From: Acetobacteraceae bacterium
GTDB lineage: Bacteria > Pseudomonadota > Alphaproteobacteria > Acetobacterales > Acetobacteraceae
Reading direction: 5' to 3'
Length of the DNA stretch: 8,365 bases
NCBI GenBank assembly: GCA_003164305.1
Contig: PLSZ01000114.1
Location: 25,022-33,386, forward strand
How positions within the stretch are numbered: position 1 is the stretch's first letter; each line of letters opens with the position of its first letter. The notes beneath the pieces are model-generated. The model made no database searches and was not told where the DNA came from. It saw only the letters and a program-made list of their open reading frames with translations. The position numbers and the translations under genes are program-made. Of this stretch, positions 6,668 to 8,365 are shown in pieces.

Positions 6668-6855
6668 GTGGCATCGTCAATGTCAGGGATCTGAAGGTTG
6701 GAACCCGGGTGGTACTGGGCTCCGGGGCGGAGGTGGAAATCGTTTCGAATCCCAGAGACGGCGTTTGGATTTTCGCGCGGTATCTGGCGGAGGGCGCGGA
6801 AGCCGGCGAAGAAGAGATGATTTTCGCGCAGGATGTGGTGGAGGTACGGTCCTGA
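6664..6855 (+). CDS. Small hypothetical protein (63 aa) coupled to the Rieske oxygenase
   Basis: I do not recognise this 63-residue protein. It is supported as a gene by the ATGA overlap with the alpha-subunit stop, by GAGAGG (6651-6656) 7 bases before the ATG, and by a sensible sequence: alternating hydrophobic segments RVVLGSGAEVEIVS and VWIFARYL joined by an NPRDG turn, then an acidic stretch EAGEEEM and a final VVEV strand. The pattern (VKVG-like start, several short beta strands) suggests a small SH3-like or other beta-barrel, which is inference. It has no Cys or His, so it is not a ferredoxin or an obvious metal binder, and no signal or membrane segment. Position suggests an accessory role for the oxygenase, such as assembly or a third subunit; a link only by co-transcription is equally possible. 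Confidence 0.72.
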   Translation: MSGIVNVRDLKVGTRVVLGSGAEVEIVSNPRDGVWIFARYLAEGAEAGEEEMIFAQDVVEVRS

Positions 6856-6928
6856 ACGGCTCATTGATAAGTGGTGCGCGACTGTCCAAAAGGCAATGCC
6901 TACCACGTCGAGGATAAGGACCCAGCCC
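6856..6928 (+). other. 73-base intergenic gap between the 63-aa gene and the flavin oxidoreductase gene
   Basis: No gene is visible. It contains two nested weak dyads (GTGGT at 6871-6875 with ACCAC at 6902-6906, and AGGCA-A-TGCCT at 6891-6901) and the ribosome site of the next gene. No terminator T-run and no recognisable promoter are seen, so read-through from the upstream genes is likely. Confidence 0.4.
6916..6920 (+). promoter_or_regulatory. Ribosome binding site deciding the flavin oxidoreductase start
   Basis: AAGGA ends 8 bases before the ATG at 6929. The other in-frame starts, GTG at 6833 and ATG at 6896, either run through the end of the upstream gene or have a purine-rich run too close (2 bases), so 6929 is preferred. 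Confidence 0.6.
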
Positions 6929-7939
6929 ATGAAGCTCAGCCTGATCGTTCGCGGTCAACACCCACCCGGCGACCCACGGCAACATTTGAACGACGACCTC
7001 GACCTCGTGCGCACCGCCGACAAGCTTGGCTTCGACGGCATCGTCAAGGGTTCGCATTTCAGCGCGCATCCGTTTCAATCCGTGCAGCAAATCCCGTTCC
7101 TTGCTTACTGCGCCGCGATCGCGCCCAGGCTGCGGATTATTTGCGGGCTGGTGCTGGTGCCGTTGCACAAGCCCCTCGATCTGGCCGAGCAACTGGCGAC
7201 CCTCGATCTGCTCAGCGGCGGCAAGCTGGTGTTCGGCGCCGGCATTGGCTACCGCGACGTCGAGTTCAAGGCGTTCGGCATTCCCCGCGGCAAGCTCGGC
7301 GCGCGGTTCGAGGAATGCCTGCTGGCCATCCGTCGCCTCTGGACCGAAGACTTCGTTACGATGTCGGGCGCGGAGTGGGAACTCGATCACGCGACCTGTC
7401 CGGTGAAGCCGTTGCAGAAGCCGATGCCGCCGATCTGGATTGGCGCCAACGCCGACGTCGCCATTAAACGCGCCGCCCGCCTCGGCGATTGCTGGTACAT
7501 CAACCCGCACAATACCCTCGCGACGATCGAGCGGCAGATGGACCTGTACAAACGCGCGCTGGACGAATACGGCCGCCCCTTCCCCACCGAAGTCCCGATG
7601 CGGCGGGAAGTGTTCATCGCCAAAACCCGCGCCGAGGCGATCCGTCTCGCCCAACCGTATCTTGAAGAGAAATACAAAGCCTACCGCGAATGGGGCCAGG
7701 ACAAAGTGATGCCGGAAGGCGACGATTTTGACCACGCCTTCAACGAATTGCTCGAAGACCGCTTCCTGTTGGGTTCGCCGGCGGAGGTCGCCGATCAACT
7801 CAATCGATTAAATCAGCGGCTTGGGGTGAACCATCTTATCGCGTCGATCCACTGGCCCGGGATGCCGAACAGTCTGGCACTGGAACAGTTGCATTTGCTC
7901 GCCGAGGAAGTGCGCCCTTTGCTCCGCCCAACGCCATGA
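6929..7939 (+). CDS. LLM class (luciferase-like) flavin-dependent oxidoreductase
   Basis: A 336-residue protein of the bacterial luciferase-like (TIM-barrel) superfamily. Typical blocks are the N-terminal MKLSLIV strand; DLVRTADKLGFDGI; the SH...P and LGLVL-like segment (IICGLVLVPLHKPLDLAEQLATLDLLSGGKLVFGAGIGYRD, split here over residues about 70-109) with the phosphate-binding GAGIGYRD; RFEECLLAIRRLWTED; and PPIWIGANADVAIKRAARLGDCWY, with IWIGA at 169-173. It uses FMNH2 or F420, and may oxygenate a C-H, C-S or C-N centre or carry out a dehydrogenation; alkanesulfonate/RutA-like monooxygenases and F420-dependent reductases share the fold. Cofactor choice cannot be decided by eye. The start is set by AAGGA and by the standard family N-terminus. 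The stop overlaps the next start (ATGA, 7936-7939), coupling it to a transporter subunit. Confidence 0.88.
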   Translation: MKLSLIVRGQHPPGDPRQHLNDDLDLVRTADKLGFDGIVKGSHFSAHPFQSVQQIPFLAYCAAIAPRLRIICGLVLVPLHKPLDLAEQLATLDLLSGGKLVFGAGIGYRDVEFKAFGIPRGKLGARFEECLLAIRRLWTEDFVTMSGAEWELDHATCPVKPLQKPMPPIWIGANADVAIKRAARLGDCWYINPHNTLATIERQMDLYKRALDEYGRPFPTEVPMRREVFIAKTRAEAIRLAQPYLEEKYKAYREWGQDKVMPEGDDFDHAFNELLEDRFLLGSPAEVADQLNRLNQRLGVNHLIASIHWPGMPNSLALEQLHLLAEEVRPLLRPTP

Positions 7940-8365
7940 AACGCCGCCTGTTTCTTGGCCTCGCCCCGACCGCGCCGTTCCTCGCCCGGGCAGCGGCAGC
8001 GGACCCGGTGATCGTTGGCGTCAGCGGTCCGCTGACCGGTCAGTACGCGCAATATGGCGCCGACTGGAAACGTGGCTTCGACCTCGCGCTGGCGGAGGTC
8101 AACGGCGCCGGCGGCATCGGCGGCCGTCCATTGGCGATCGACTTTCAGGACACCCAATCGGACCCGCGGCAATCGGTCGCCGTGGCGCAACGATTCGCCG
8201 GCGACCCGCGCGTCGTCATGGAACTGGGCGACTTTTCCTCGGCGGCGTCGATGGCGGCCTCACCGATCTATCAGCGCGCCAGGCTGGTGCAATTCGGCTT
8301 CACCAACTCCCACCCAGACTTCACCAAGGGCGGCGACTATATGTGGTCCAACGCGCCCAACCAGG
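7936..8365 (+). CDS. Branched-chain amino acid-type ABC transporter substrate-binding protein, N-terminal part, 3' truncated
   Basis: The gene runs off the window end after 143 codons. Translation begins MKRRLFLGLAPTAP and runs into a hydrophobic, Ala-rich segment ending near AAAAD (20-23), which looks like a Sec signal peptide; the RRLFL motif could also suit Tat export. The mature part reads VIVGVSGPLTGQYAQYG, then ALAEVNGAGGIGGRPL and DTQSDPRQSVAVAQRF, the standard start of a periplasmic LivJ/LivK-like binding protein (Peripla_BP_6), and later VVMELGDFSSAASMAASPIYQ. Such proteins deliver amino acids, but also aromatic acids, amides and urea derivatives, to Liv-type permeases. The ATG overlaps the flavin oxidoreductase stop and there is no close Shine-Dalgarno, so translation is probably coupled. 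Other Liv subunits should lie downstream of the window. Confidence 0.9.
   Translation, partial: MKRRLFLGLAPTAPFLARAAAADPVIVGVSGPLTGQYAQYGADWKRGFDLALAEVNGAGGIGGRPLAIDFQDTQSDPRQSVAVAQRFAGDPRVVMELGDFSSAASMAASPIYQRARLVQFGFTNSHPDFTKGGDYMWSNAPNQ

Noticed and set aside
6871..6906. Riboswitch or small RNA in the 73-base gap
   Set aside because: Only short dyads of 5 base pairs are seen, which is expected by chance in such DNA; no known RNA family consensus is recognisable.
6833..6928. Extended N-terminus (GTG at 6833 or ATG at 6896) for the flavin oxidoreductase
   Set aside because: The extension overlaps the end of the 63-aa gene, has no family similarity, and lacks a properly spaced ribosome site; ATG 6929 gives the standard family N-terminus.

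Overview
The window is a GC-rich piece of bacterial DNA with eleven genes, all on the + strand and tightly packed. Four junctions are ATGA or TGATG stop/start overlaps, and the largest gap is 97 bases. Third codon positions are mostly G or C. The mix of genes (PotA-like and Liv-like transporters, a TauD/TfdA oxygenase, a Rieske oxygenase, a luciferase-like flavin oxygenase) fits a metabolically versatile proteobacterium. I think an alphaproteobacterium or Burkholderia-like organism is most likely, but nothing here fixes the taxon. There are no RNA genes, insertion sequences, CRISPR arrays or convincing terminators.

Left part (1-1376): the C-terminal end of a PotA-type ABC transporter ATPase (TOBE domain), overlapped by a DUF2891 protein. 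Middle part (1440-2859): an Asp/Glu-racemase/arylmalonate-decarboxylase superfamily protein lacking the usual catalytic cysteines, then, one base later, an isochorismatase-fold cysteine hydrolase with an intact Asp-Lys-Cys triad. A 97-base gap (2860-2956) follows, with a TTGACA box, a hairpin-like dyad and a strong Shine-Dalgarno; it is the best place for an internal promoter or operator.

Right part (2957-6855): a TauD/TfdA Fe(II)/2-oxoglutarate dioxygenase, a beta-hydroxyacid-dehydrogenase-like oxidoreductase with an altered substrate loop, a Rieske ring-hydroxylating oxygenase in the order beta then alpha, and a 63-residue protein of unknown function translationally coupled to alpha. After a 73-base gap come a luciferase-like flavin-dependent oxidoreductase (6929-7939) and the start of a branched-chain-amino-acid-type periplasmic binding protein (7936 onward, cut by the window end).

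Taken together this looks like an uptake-and-catabolism operon for a small organic compound. Transporters sit at both ends, three chemically different oxygenases supply oxidation, a dehydrogenase could handle an alcohol or hydroxyacid, and an amidohydrolase plus a racemase/decarboxylase-fold protein could handle a nitrogen-containing or dicarboxylate ring-opening product. The substrate cannot be read from the sequence. No ferredoxin or reductase for the Rieske oxygenase is present in the window. The most unusual features are the cysteine-less racemase homologue, the shortened active-site loop of the dehydrogenase, the shortened iron-ligand spacing of the Rieske alpha subunit, and the unassigned 63-residue protein.
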